A DNA stretch of 64,000 nt, from contig NZ_CP023691.1 of the NCBI RefSeq assembly GCF_008704855.1, positions 6,944,001-7,008,000 of the forward strand, read 5' to 3'. Positions 24,839 through 33,097 of the stretch are shown one piece after another (position 1 is the first letter of the stretch; every line of letters begins with the position of its first letter). The position numbers and the translations under genes are program-made. Below the pieces are notes generated by a model. That model was not told the origin of the DNA. It was given only the letters and a program-made list of their open reading frames with translations, and made no database searches. The DNA comes from Streptomyces platensis. GTDB taxonomy: Bacteria; Actinomycetota; Actinomycetes; Streptomycetales; Streptomycetaceae.

Positions 24839-26269
24839 GTGGCCGCAATGACCGGGCAGCAGTCGGAGGGGGACCGGAAACATCCGGTCGATGAGACCCT
24901 CCCGCCCTTCAAGATGTTCACCAGCGGCCTCCAGCATGTGGCCGCGATGTACGCGGGTGTGGTGGCCCCACCGATGATCGTGGGCCCGGCCTGCGGGCTG
25001 AGCGCCACCGAGACCGCCTTCCTGATGGGCGCCAGCCTCTTCACCGCGGGGATCGCCACCCTCCTCCAGACCCTGGGCTTCTGGAAGGTCGGCGCCAAGC
25101 TCCCGTTCGTCAACGGTGTCTCGTTCGCCGGTGTCACACCGATGGTCGCCATCGGCAAGGCCCAGAGCCCCGGCGACGCCCTCCCGGTCATCTTCGGCGC
25201 GGTGATCGTCGCCGGTGTACTGGGGTTCCTCGTCGCGCCCTACTTCTCCAAGCTCGTGCGGTTCTTCCCGCCGGTGGTCACCGGCACCGTCATCACCCTG
25301 ATCGGCGTCTCGCTGCTGCCGGTGGCCTTCAACTGGTCCCAGGGCGGCAACGACCGGGCCCCGGACTACGGTTCGCTGACGAATATCGGGATGGCCGCGC
25401 TGACCTTCGTGATCGTGCTGGTGCTGCGCCGGGTGCTGCGCGGCTTCCTCCAGCAGATCGCGATCCTGCTCGGGCTGATCGCCGGCACCCTGATCGCGAT
25501 ACCCGTCGGCATCACCCACTTCTCCGCGCTCTCCCAGGCGTCACTGGTCGGCTTCCCGACGCCGTTCCACTTCGGTGCTCCGCAGTTCGACATCGCCGCG
25601 ATCGTCAGTATGTGCATCGTGATGCTGGTCTGTATGACCGAGTCGACCGCCGACATGCTCGCCCTGGGCAGGATCGTCGGCCGCCCGGCGGACGAGCGCA
25701 CCATCGAGGGCGGACTGCGGGCCGACACCCTCGGCACCGCCCTCAGCCCGCTGTTCAACGGCTTCGCCAACAGCGCCTTCGCCCAGAACATCGGCCTGGT
25801 CGCGATGACCAAGGTGCGCAGCCGCTTCGTCGTGGCGACCGGCGGTCTGATCCTGATCGTGCTCGGCCTGTGCCCGGTGGCCGCCTCGGTCATCTCGCTG
25901 GTTCCGCTGCCGGTCCTCGGTGGCGCCGGCATCGTGCTCTTCGGCTCGGTGGCCGCCAGCGGCATCCAGACGCTGGCCTCCGCCGCGATGGAGAAGGGGG
26001 ACAACGCCCTGATCGTCGCGGCGGCCGTCGGCATCGGCCTGATCCCGATCGCCGCCCCGGACTTCTACCACCACCTCCCCAAGGACCTGCTGGTCGTCCT
26101 GGACTCCGGCATCAGCACCGGCTGTCTGGTCGCCATCGCCCTCAACCTCGCCTTCAACCACTTCGGCCGGAAGACGGCGGACGGGGATGCCGGGGACGCG
26201 ACCACGGCGGACGGTCCGGTGGCGGTGGGGCATGGCGACCCGGCGCCCGCGGCGGCGCCCGCCCACTGA
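24839..26269 (+). CDS. NCS2 nucleobase:cation symporter (urate/xanthine type)
   Basis: A 476-residue inner-membrane permease of the NAT/NCS2 family, moving xanthine, urate or related purines with a cation. About 14 hydrophobic segments are visible. Signature pieces: LQHVAAMYAGVVAPPMIVGP (first helix), LPFVNGVSFAGVTPMVAIG, the FSPxxxP-like helix SPLFNGFANSAFAQNIGLVA (residues ~299-318; the Gln and Asn are substrate-side residues), and NLAFNHFGRK at the end. The last 30 residues are a loose Ala/Asp tail. GTG at 24839 follows GAAGGAGG by six bases; ATG at 24848 is also possible. Stands alone between two terminators after guanine deaminase. Confidence 0.95.
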   Translation: MAAMTGQQSEGDRKHPVDETLPPFKMFTSGLQHVAAMYAGVVAPPMIVGPACGLSATETAFLMGASLFTAGIATLLQTLGFWKVGAKLPFVNGVSFAGVTPMVAIGKAQSPGDALPVIFGAVIVAGVLGFLVAPYFSKLVRFFPPVVTGTVITLIGVSLLPVAFNWSQGGNDRAPDYGSLTNIGMAALTFVIVLVLRRVLRGFLQQIAILLGLIAGTLIAIPVGITHFSALSQASLVGFPTPFHFGAPQFDIAAIVSMCIVMLVCMTESTADMLALGRIVGRPADERTIEGGLRADTLGTALSPLFNGFANSAFAQNIGLVAMTKVRSRFVVATGGLILIVLGLCPVAASVISLVPLPVLGGAGIVLFGSVAASGIQTLASAAMEKGDNALIVAAAVGIGLIPIAAPDFYHHLPKDLLVVLDSGISTGCLVAIALNLAFNHFGRKTADGDAGDATTADGPVAVGHGDPAPAAAPAH

Positions 26270-26278
26270 CGCCGGGCG

Positions 26279-26332
26279 GCCCGACGGCCCGTAGGGGAGC
26301 GGCATCCGGCGCTTCCCTACGGGCCGTCGGGC
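26279..26332. terminator. Bidirectional terminator between permease and chitosanase
   Basis: GCCCGACGGCCCGTAGGG (26279-26296) pairs perfectly with CCCTACGGGCCGTCGGGC (26315-26332), an 18-bp stem with an 18-nt loop. The flanking genes converge, so it can serve both. Confidence 0.88.
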
Positions 26333-26396
26333 GCGGTGCACGTGGAGGGCCCGGTGCATGTGGCGGTCCCGGTGGCGGTGCGGGCGGCCCGGGAGG

Positions 26397-27272
26397 TCAG
26401 CCGAGGTGGTAACGCTCCCCGTAGACCTTCCAGTTCAGCGGGGTGTGCAGATCCAGGTTGCCGTCCTTCAGGAACACCCGCTGCGCGGTGTCGATCCGGC
26501 TGGTGTCACTGTGCGCCTCCTCCTGCCGCATCGCCCACACCCGGGCGTCGAGGAAGGCGTTGAGGTAGGTCTTCTCGTCGCCGCCCCGGGACGGCGGCTC
26601 GGCCTTGGCCAGGGCCCGCTTGCGGATGGCGGGGAAGCCGGTCGGGTCGTCGCCCTCGCCGTGCACCACGAGCGCGTCGTAGTACGCGAACTGGCCCAGT
26701 GCCCCGATGCCGTCCGCCTTGCCCCGCTCGACCGCGGGACGGAAGTACAGCCGGTCCCGCTCATCGTTCTGGGCCTTCCGGAACGCGGGGTCCCGGGCGG
26801 CCTTCTTCCACGCCTTGGGGAAGCCGGGGTCCAGGCCCTCGTGCGAGTCGCCGCCGTCCACCGCACGCAGGGCGGGGAGGTACCCGGCCAGGACGTTGTC
26901 CGGCTTGCGGTGGGTGTAGAGCTCGACGAGTTCGAGCATGTCGTGCGTCCCGGACGTGAAGCCGATGATGCCGCCGGTGTAGCCCCGGCCGTCACCGATG
27001 TCCTCGATGTACTGATACTGGGCCCGCCAGTCCAGGGAGGAGTTCTCCGCACTGGAGACCAGCTGCATGGCGATCTCCTTCTTCGCCGGGTCGTCCAGGC
27101 CCGTCGCCGCGCGCGCCGTGTGCCGGACGTGGTGGCCCGGGGCCGTACGGGGCGGGGCATCCGGCGGGACCGTGCAGGCGCCGGCGGTGGCCACGGTGAG
27201 CAGAACGAGGCCCAGGGCGAGGCGGGCGGTGGTGGCTCCGGGCACGGCCCGGCCTTTCAGTCGGGTGCGCAT
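26397..27272 (-). CDS. csn: GH46 chitosanase, secreted
   Basis: A 291-residue endo-chitosanase that cleaves beta-1,4 links in chitosan outside the cell. Residues ~17-40 are a signal sequence (LALGLVLLTVATAGAC); the Cys may be a lipobox cysteine (AGAC is a weak match), so anchoring as a lipoprotein is possible. The mature part holds the GH46 active site: the acid Glu in QLVSSAENSSLDWRAQYQY and the base Asp in IEDIGDGRGYTGGIIGFTSG, and later GHG-like segments ALVVHGEGDDPTGFPAIRKR. Length matches other streptomycete chitosanases plus the longer leader. ATG 27272 chosen since the frame upstream is Arg/Pro-rich non-family sequence. It follows a TetR gene by 32 bases. Confidence 0.93.
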   Translation of the reverse strand: MRTRLKGRAVPGATTARLALGLVLLTVATAGACTVPPDAPPRTAPGHHVRHTARAATGLDDPAKKEIAMQLVSSAENSSLDWRAQYQYIEDIGDGRGYTGGIIGFTSGTHDMLELVELYTHRKPDNVLAGYLPALRAVDGGDSHEGLDPGFPKAWKKAARDPAFRKAQNDERDRLYFRPAVERGKADGIGALGQFAYYDALVVHGEGDDPTGFPAIRKRALAKAEPPSRGGDEKTYLNAFLDARVWAMRQEEAHSDTSRIDTAQRVFLKDGNLDLHTPLNWKVYGERYHLG

Positions 27273-27304
27273 GGCGTCCTCCGGTCGGAGCGGGCGGTGC
27301 GGGT

Positions 27305-27874
27305 TCAGTCCAGCAGCCCGCGCAGCAGTTCGCGGATGCCTGGCCCCGGGTCGAAGTCCTCGGCGGGGAAGGCGAGTTGGTGGAAGGCGGCGCCGTCCAT
27401 GTAGTCGAAGAGGATCTCGCAGTGCCGGTGCGGGTCCGGCGAGCCGAAGTGCTGTAGCCACTCCGCTCCCCAGCCGATGACGGTCTCCCGGCCGCGGGTG
27501 AGCGCCGGGCGGAGTTCGGGCCGGGCGGTGGCCTCCAGGTAGAGCGCGAAGCGGGCGGCGGTCCTGGCCCGCTCGGGTCCGGTCGCGTACTGGAGGAACC
27601 GGGTGACGGTGTCGGCGAGTTCGCCGGCGTCGGCCGGGCGGGCGGCCGCGGCGAAGTCCTCCCAGTCGCGGCGCTCCAGGACCTGGAGGTGGTCGACTAT
27701 GCCGTCGATCAGGGCCGCCCGGTTGCGGAAGTAGTTGGAGGTGGTGCCGGACGGGACGCCTGCCGCGGCATCGACGGCCTGGTACGTCAGCCGCCGCGCC
27801 CCCTCGCTCCCCAGTACCTGGATCCCCGCGTCCAGCACCTGATCCCGCCGTCGTGCCACCCGAACGCCCTTCAT
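27305..27874 (-). CDS. TetR family transcriptional regulator
   Basis: A 189-residue TetR-type regulator. Residues ~8-55 form the helix-turn-helix (RRDQVLDAGIQVLGSEGARR, LTYQAVDAAAGVPSGTTSNY, FRNRAALIDGI). The ligand domain follows (TRFLQYATGPERARTAARFA). It is the first gene of a unit with the chitosanase, which it may control. A dyad ACTA-N6-TAGT (27886-27899) lies just before its start and is a plausible autoregulatory operator. Effector unknown. Confidence 0.9.
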   Translation of the reverse strand: MKGVRVARRRDQVLDAGIQVLGSEGARRLTYQAVDAAAGVPSGTTSNYFRNRAALIDGIVDHLQVLERRDWEDFAAAARPADAGELADTVTRFLQYATGPERARTAARFALYLEATARPELRPALTRGRETVIGWGAEWLQHFGSPDPHRHCEILFDYMDGAAFHQLAFPAEDFDPGPGIRELLRGLLD

Positions 27875-27885
27875 CGTGCGCTTTT

Positions 27886-27899
27886 ACTATGTTTGTAGT
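27886..27899. promoter_or_regulatory. Dyad before the tetR gene
   Basis: ACTATGTTTGTAGT has inverted ACTA/TAGT ends in an unusually AT-rich patch (27880-27915), 12 bases before the TetR start. Probable promoter with operator. The remaining bases to 28068 hold no gene. Confidence 0.5.
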
Positions 27900-28068
27900 G
27901 CCAATCTACTACGGACACAGTACCGTGCCGCCATGACTCGGACACCGCCGTACGGCGCTGTCCGGCCCGCGCCCGCGCCCGGCGGCTGCCCGGCCTGCGG
28001 AACGCCGCGCTGCGGACCGCGGTGACGGTGGGCGGTCGGCTGGGCTGAGCGCCGCCGGGCGGATCGCC

Positions 28069-29316
28069 TCAGGCGCTGGGCGCGGCGAGCACCTCCGCGA
28101 GCTGCTCCGCCATCCAGTCGAGTTCGTCGGCCGCGATGACCAGGGGCGGGGCGAGGCGGATCGTGGAGCCATGGGTGTCCTTGGCGAGGATGCCCCTGGC
28201 CAGGAGCCGTTCGCAGGCCTCGCGCCCGGACATCAGCTGCGGGTCGATGTCGATCCCGCTCCAGAGCCCGCGGCTGCGGACAGCGCGGACACCGTGGCCT
28301 ATGAGTCCTTCGAGCCGCTTGCGGTGCTGTTCGCCGAGCCGGGTGGCCCGCGCCTGGTATTCGCCGGTCCGCAGCAGCTCGACGACGGCGTGTCCGACGG
28401 CGGCGGCCAGCGGATTGCCGCCGAAGGTCGAGCCGTGGTTGCCGGGCCGGATGACACCGAGGGTCTCGCGACGGCCGACCACGGCAGAGACGGGCACGAT
28501 GCCACCGCCGAGGGCCTTGCCCAGGATGTACAGATCCGGGGTGACGCCTTCCGCTTCGCAGGCGAAGGTGGTGCCGGTGCGGCCGAGACCGGACTGGATC
28601 TCGTCGGCCACGAAGAGGACGTTCTCCCGGGTGCACAGCTCGCGCACGGCCGGCAGGTACCCCTGCGGCGGGATCACCACGCCCGCCTCGCCCTGGATCG
28701 GTTCGAGCAGCACCGCCACGGTGTGCTCGTCGACCGCGGCCGCCAGCGCGTCGGCGTCCCCGTAGGGCACGGAGCGGAAGCCGGGCGTGAACGGGCCGAA
28801 GCCGTCCCGCGCGACGGGGTCCGAGGAGAAGCTCACGATCGTGGTGGTACGCCCGTGGAAGTTGCCGTCGGCGACGATGATGTTGGCGCGGTCCGCGGGC
28901 ACGCCCTTGACCTCGTAGCCCCACTTCCTGGCCACCTTCAGGGCGGTCTCCACGGCCTCGGCGCCGGTGTTCATCGGCAGGACCAGGTCCATCCCGGCGA
29001 GTTCGGCGAGGTCCCGGCAGAACGGGCCGAGCCGGTCGTTGTGGAAGGCGCGGCTGGTGAGAGTGAGCCGTTCGAGCTGTTCCCGGGCCGCGGCCAGCAG
29101 CCGGGGGTGGCCGTGGCCGAAGTTGAGCGCCGAGTAGCCGGCCAGGCAGTCCAGGTAGCGGCGGCCGCCGACATCGGTCACCCATGCGCCCTGGCCGGAG
29201 GTGAGAACCACCGGCAGCGGCTGGTAGTTGCGGGCGGTGGCGGTCTCGGCGAGGTCGAGGTGCTGCCGGGCGTCGGGTGCGAGCGGGAGGTCGCCGGTGG
29301 TGCCGGTGGTGGTCAT
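28069..29316 (-). CDS. rocD: Ornithine aminotransferase
   Basis: A 415-residue class-III PLP aminotransferase: ornithine + 2-oxoglutarate to glutamate-5-semialdehyde + glutamate. Family marks: PLPVVLTSGQGAWVTDVGGR, LPMNTGAEAVETALKVARKW (phosphate-binding; ~110-129), NFHGRTTTIVSFSSD, the LEPIQGEAGVVIPPQGYL stretch, VADEIQSGLGRTG with the PLP Asp, and ILGKALGGGIVPVSAV with the Schiff-base Lys (~263). Length is standard for RocD. It lies 80 bases after the M20 hydrolase gene on the same strand, so it may be the last gene of the RpiR-linked operon, or a separate transcript. OAT is firm; a role on another omega-amine in this context is inference. Confidence 0.93.
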   Translation of the reverse strand: MTTTGTTGDLPLAPDARQHLDLAETATARNYQPLPVVLTSGQGAWVTDVGGRRYLDCLAGYSALNFGHGHPRLLAAAREQLERLTLTSRAFHNDRLGPFCRDLAELAGMDLVLPMNTGAEAVETALKVARKWGYEVKGVPADRANIIVADGNFHGRTTTIVSFSSDPVARDGFGPFTPGFRSVPYGDADALAAAVDEHTVAVLLEPIQGEAGVVIPPQGYLPAVRELCTRENVLFVADEIQSGLGRTGTTFACEAEGVTPDLYILGKALGGGIVPVSAVVGRRETLGVIRPGNHGSTFGGNPLAAAVGHAVVELLRTGEYQARATRLGEQHRKRLEGLIGHGVRAVRSRGLWSGIDIDPQLMSGREACERLLARGILAKDTHGSTIRLAPPLVIAADELDWMAEQLAEVLAAPSA

Positions 29317-29396
29317 GGGTGGTGCCTCGTTCCTGAGTGGTGCGGGTGCGGGAGGGGATGTGGAAGGTGCGGGCGGTGCCGCGCTCGTGGCGGGTG

Positions 29397-30572
29397 TCAG
29401 GGCCGTGGGATGAACTGCTCCGCGGCGGCCACATAGCCGGCGAGCAGGGCGTGGGCGACGTCCCGCACTCGTTCGTCGGGCGGCAGGAACGTCGGGGAGT
29501 GCAGCTGTTCGGTGCCGCCGTGCGTCCCCACGAACAGCATCAGCGCGGGCATCCGCGCGGAGAAGTACGAGAAGTCGTCCGCGCCCGCGGACCGCAGATC
29601 GGTGGCGACCTTCAGTCCGAGGGACGCGAGCAGCGGCTGGGTCGCGGCGGTCAGTGCCGCGTCGTTGTCGAGCACCGGCTCGCCCCGGGTGATCCGGACA
29701 TCCGCGGTGCAGCCGTACGCCTTGGCCACCAACTCGGCGGTCTCCACCAGCCGTTGATGGAGGAACTCGCGGTCGGCGGTCCGCATCGCGCGCAGGGTGC
29801 CGCCCGCCTCGGCGGAGCCGGGGACGACATTCGCCGCGGTTCCGGCGGCGAGTGTGGTGACGCTCAGCACCACGGAGGACATCGGATCGGTCTCACGGCT
29901 CACCAGGCTCTGGAGGGCGACCACGACATGGGCGAGGGTGACGACCGGGTCGCGGGTGAGGTGCGGGTAGGCCGCGTGGCCGCCGTCGCCCCGGACGGTC
30001 ACGGTGAACTCGTCCGCCGAGGCGTTGACGCCACCGGGGGTGCAGGCGACGGTGCCCGCCGCGAGCAGCGGCTGGACATGCGCCCCGACGGCCGCCCGGC
30101 ACTGCTCCCGGTCGAGGATCCCGTCCTCGGTGACGTCCTGCGCGCCGGAAGGATAGGTCTCCTCGCGGGGCTGCAATACGGCGAGCAGCGGGGCCGGGCC
30201 GCCGATCCGGTCCACCGCCCGCGCGAGGGCGACCAGCGCGGCCAGGTGCACATCATGACCGCAGGCGTGCATCACCCCCGGGTGCCGGGACTCCCAGGGC
30301 ACCCCGGTCTCCTCGTGCACCGCCAGGGCGTCGAGTTCCCCGCGCACGGCGATGGCCGGACCGCCGCCGCCCACGCGGACCACGGCTCCGGTGCCGGCGA
30401 CCTCCGTGGCCGCGTGCCCGCCGGGCAGCGCGGCGAGCACCAGCTCGCGGGTGGCGGCCTCGTCGCCGGACAGCCCGGGCCGGGCATGGAGTTGATGGCG
30501 CAGCTCGACGGCGCCGTCCAGCTCCAGTTCGAGCTGCGCCGCGAGGGCGGTGAGGGTGGTATCGCTGCTCAT
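29397..30572 (-). CDS. M20 family metal-dependent amidohydrolase/peptidase
   Basis: A 391-residue M20D-type hydrolase (N-acyl-amino-acid amidohydrolase, hippurate hydrolase-like). The metal ligands are in VMHACGHDVHLAALVALA (residues ~94-111) and LQPREETYPSGAQDVTEDG (catalytic Glu and ligand; ~126-144). A dimerisation domain lies between (FTVTVRGDGGHAAYPHLTRD), and the final ligand His is in FVGTHGGTEQLHSPTFLP. It would cleave an amide bond to a free amino or carboxyl group. Its start overlaps the stop of the preceding amidohydrolase gene by four bases. Within this operon it is a candidate for hydrolysing a gamma-glutamyl or N-acyl intermediate. Confidence 0.9.
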   Translation of the reverse strand: MSSDTTLTALAAQLELELDGAVELRHQLHARPGLSGDEAATRELVLAALPGGHAATEVAGTGAVVRVGGGGPAIAVRGELDALAVHEETGVPWESRHPGVMHACGHDVHLAALVALARAVDRIGGPAPLLAVLQPREETYPSGAQDVTEDGILDREQCRAAVGAHVQPLLAAGTVACTPGGVNASADEFTVTVRGDGGHAAYPHLTRDPVVTLAHVVVALQSLVSRETDPMSSVVLSVTTLAAGTAANVVPGSAEAGGTLRAMRTADREFLHQRLVETAELVAKAYGCTADVRITRGEPVLDNDAALTAATQPLLASLGLKVATDLRSAGADDFSYFSARMPALMLFVGTHGGTEQLHSPTFLPPDERVRDVAHALLAGYVAAAEQFIPRP

Positions 30573-31717
30573 GCGCCGCCCTCCAGACCGTAGACCCGGC
30601 GGGCGTTGTCGTGTCCGATCATGCGGGCCACCCGGACCGCCTCATCGAGGTCCCATTCGCCGCTGCCGACCCACGGCGCCATCGCCCGCAGCATGCCGCG
30701 CCGCCACAACAGCGCGCCCAGATGGTGCAGTTCGGGCGGTCCCCAGGCGTCGCTGGAGAAGAGGATCTTGGCGAACGGAGCCAGCTCCAGCGATTCGGCG
30801 ACCACGGCGTCGGAGCGCACCCCGGTGTAGTTCACCCCGAGCCCGACGTCGAAGAAGACATGCGGGAAGACCTGCGCCAGATACCCGGCGTTGCGGTGGA
30901 AGGGGTAGCAGTGCAGCAGCATCAGGTCGACGCCGTGCGGCTGCACATTCCTGATGAACCGGGTGAGCAGCAGCGGGTCGCAGCGGTGCAGTTCCACGTC
31001 CGGATCGCCGTATCCGGCGTGCAGTTGGATGGGCAGCCCCCGGTCGACGCCGGACCACAGCACGAAGCGCAGCAGCACGGGGTCGCTGACCCGGACGGTT
31101 CCGGTGCGCGCGCTATCGGCCAGCCAGGCCCCGGCCGCGGCGGTCACCTCGTCGTCGGACGGCCGCGCGGGGTCGAAGTCGAAGCCGAACCGGTAGGCGA
31201 CGATGCTCTTGAGGCCGACCGCGTCCACGGTCCGTGCGGCGAGGGTCTCGCGGAACCGCTCGGGCAGGTCGGCCGCGGCCACACCGCTGCGGGCCACGTC
31301 CTCCAGCACCGACTCCAGCCGTACGATCTCGTCGACGGGGCGTCCGGAGGCCCGGGCCATCTCGTCGGTGCCGAGGATCTCCGCGCCGCCGTACCCGGTC
31401 TCCAGCAGGTAGTGGTCGATGCCCGAGGCCGCGAGCAGCCGGCGGTTGACCTCGGCCGCGCCCAGTTCGCGGCGCCGGGAGAGATAGGCCTCCGGCGCGG
31501 GGTGCGCGGGGAGGCCGAGGACCGGGGCGCACCAGCGGCGCACCGCGAACCCGATCTGCGAGTCGAACTGGGTCATCCACGGCGGGACCGGGCGGTCGGA
31601 CTCGGTGAGCATCAGCTCCAGTCCGGCGCGGTCGACGTCGTCGCGGAGCGCGCCGTGGACATGGTGGTCCACGAGGGGAAGTTCCGCGAGCGCCGCCGCC
31701 AGGGCATCAGTAGACAT
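30569..31717 (-). CDS. Amidohydrolase family 2 protein, FluG N-domain-like
   Basis: A 382-residue TIM-barrel amidohydrolase. Metal-binding features: LPLVDHHVHGALRDDVDRAG (residues ~14-33), LPIQLHAGYGDPDVELHRCD (~228-247), LMLLHCYPFHRNAGYLAQVF and KILFSSDAWGPPELHHLGAL (Asp ligand; ~325). Fungal FluG and plant nodulin-GS proteins carry this kind of amidohydrolase fused in front of a glutamine-synthetase domain; here the two are separate genes overlapping by 11 bases. ATG 31717 follows GGAAGG with good spacing. The substrate is unknown; hydrolysis of a gamma-glutamyl amide or related amidated acid is an inference from the partner. Confidence 0.85.
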   Translation of the reverse strand: MSTDALAAALAELPLVDHHVHGALRDDVDRAGLELMLTESDRPVPPWMTQFDSQIGFAVRRWCAPVLGLPAHPAPEAYLSRRRELGAAEVNRRLLAASGIDHYLLETGYGGAEILGTDEMARASGRPVDEIVRLESVLEDVARSGVAAADLPERFRETLAARTVDAVGLKSIVAYRFGFDFDPARPSDDEVTAAAGAWLADSARTGTVRVSDPVLLRFVLWSGVDRGLPIQLHAGYGDPDVELHRCDPLLLTRFIRNVQPHGVDLMLLHCYPFHRNAGYLAQVFPHVFFDVGLGVNYTGVRSDAVVAESLELAPFAKILFSSDAWGPPELHHLGALLWRRGMLRAMAPWVGSGEWDLDEAVRVARMIGHDNARRVYGLEGGA

Positions 31718-33002
31718 CGGCAACCTTCCGGATACGTGCGGCCTCGTCCAGCCCGGCCAGCTGCGCGAGCTCGGACCGCTTGACCGACAGATGAGTGGCG
31801 AGCAGCCGCGGGTCGAACCACGACCGCACGACCTCGTCCGCTTCGAGTGCGTGCAGGGCCTCTTCGAGGGAGGAGGGGAGGGCGGGGACCCCGTCGAGCA
31901 CCGCGGCGTCGGTGTCCTCCGGCCACACCGTGGGCTCGTCGTAGTCGCGGACCAGCCCTTCCAGCCCGGCGCGGAGCAGGACCCCCAGGGCGAGCCAGGG
32001 ATTGGCGGTGGCGTCCGCCGCGCGGTACTCCAGGTTGAACTGGGCGGCGGGATCGGACCCGGCGAGCTGGGTCGTGGGGCAGATCCGCAGCAGCGACTCG
32101 CGGTTGTGCTCGGCCAGGAAGATCCCGCCGGCGCTCCAGCGGTGCGGAGTGAGCCGGAGGAAGGAGACCGGGCTCGGCGCCGTCCAGGCGGTCAGCGCCG
32201 GGGTGTGGCGCAGGATGCCGGCGGAGAACCGGGCGCCGAGCGCCGAAAGACGGCCCGGCCGCGCGGCGTCGAAGAGGACCGGACGGCCCTCGGCGTCCCG
32301 CAGGCTCAGATGGAGGTGGACCCCGTTGCCCACTCCGTCGGGTGCGAGGAGGGGCGCGAAGCTGACCGGCAGGCCACGACGGCGGGCGAGGTCGCGCACC
32401 AGCTCCTTGAGGAGGACGGCGCGGTCGGCGGCGGCCATCGCGGTACCGGGGCGCAGGGTGATCTCGAACTGGCCGTCCCCGTATTCCGGGAGCCAGTTCT
32501 CCGGCTGGAGCCCGGCCTGCTCCAGGAGCCGTACGAGGTCCGAGCCGAAGGGCTCCGCCTGGCGGAAGCGCTGGAGCGAGAACGGCGGGCTCGCCGGCAG
32601 TCCGCCGAGCACGAATTCGTGCTCGATGGCGGCGACCACCTCGATCCCGGTGCGCTCGCGCAGCTCCTCGACCGCGTTGCGGAGGAAGGTGCGCGGGCAG
32701 CAGGGCCAGGGTTCCCCGTCGGGCAGGGTCTGGTCGGCGAGGTAGAGCCGTTGCGCGGGCGCGTCCCCGTCCGCCGGGATGTCGACGCCGGTGGCCGGGT
32801 CCGGGATCAGCCGCAGGTCGCCCCGTGAACCGAAGACGTTGTCGGGCGCGATCGGGCCGAACGCGGAGATCGCGAGATCGGCCGGGACCCATCCGGTGCC
32901 GGAGCGCAGTGCGGAGGCCTGGTCCGCGGCGGGCACCGCACGCCCCCGTACCTGCCCGGCCAGATCGCAGGTGGCGACGAAGACGGTGGCGGCGTCGGTC
33001 AT
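31707..33002 (-). CDS. Glutamine-synthetase-like gamma-glutamyl-amine ligase
   Basis: A 431-residue GS-fold enzyme of the GlnA-like group that ligates glutamate gamma-carboxyl to an amine with ATP (as PuuA, GlnA3/GlnA4, FluG C-domain). Visible: EVVAAIEHEFVLGG (metal Glu), LPEYGDGQFEITLRPGTAMA (Glu loop; ~185-205), GVGNGVHLHLSLRDAEG (the NGSGMH.H-type motif), RLTPHRWSAGGIFLAEHNRES (Arg-substrate loop) and AADATANPWLALGVLLRAGL. No adenylylation tyrosine motif NLY is seen, so it is unlikely to be the housekeeping GS. ATG 33002 follows GGGAGTCCTCG-type leader weakly. Middle of a tight operon after the APC permease, 95 bases apart. Confidence 0.88.
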   Translation of the reverse strand: MTDAATVFVATCDLAGQVRGRAVPAADQASALRSGTGWVPADLAISAFGPIAPDNVFGSRGDLRLIPDPATGVDIPADGDAPAQRLYLADQTLPDGEPWPCCPRTFLRNAVEELRERTGIEVVAAIEHEFVLGGLPASPPFSLQRFRQAEPFGSDLVRLLEQAGLQPENWLPEYGDGQFEITLRPGTAMAAADRAVLLKELVRDLARRRGLPVSFAPLLAPDGVGNGVHLHLSLRDAEGRPVLFDAARPGRLSALGARFSAGILRHTPALTAWTAPSPVSFLRLTPHRWSAGGIFLAEHNRESLLRICPTTQLAGSDPAAQFNLEYRAADATANPWLALGVLLRAGLEGLVRDYDEPTVWPEDTDAAVLDGVPALPSSLEEALHALEADEVVRSWFDPRLLATHLSVKRSELAQLAGLDEAARIRKVADVY

Positions 33003-33097
33003 CGGGGAGTCCTCGGGTGCGGTGCGGAGAGCGGGGGAGGGACAAGGGGCGGCGGGACCGAGGAGTCCCGGCCCCGTCCCCTTCGTGCGCACCAGGG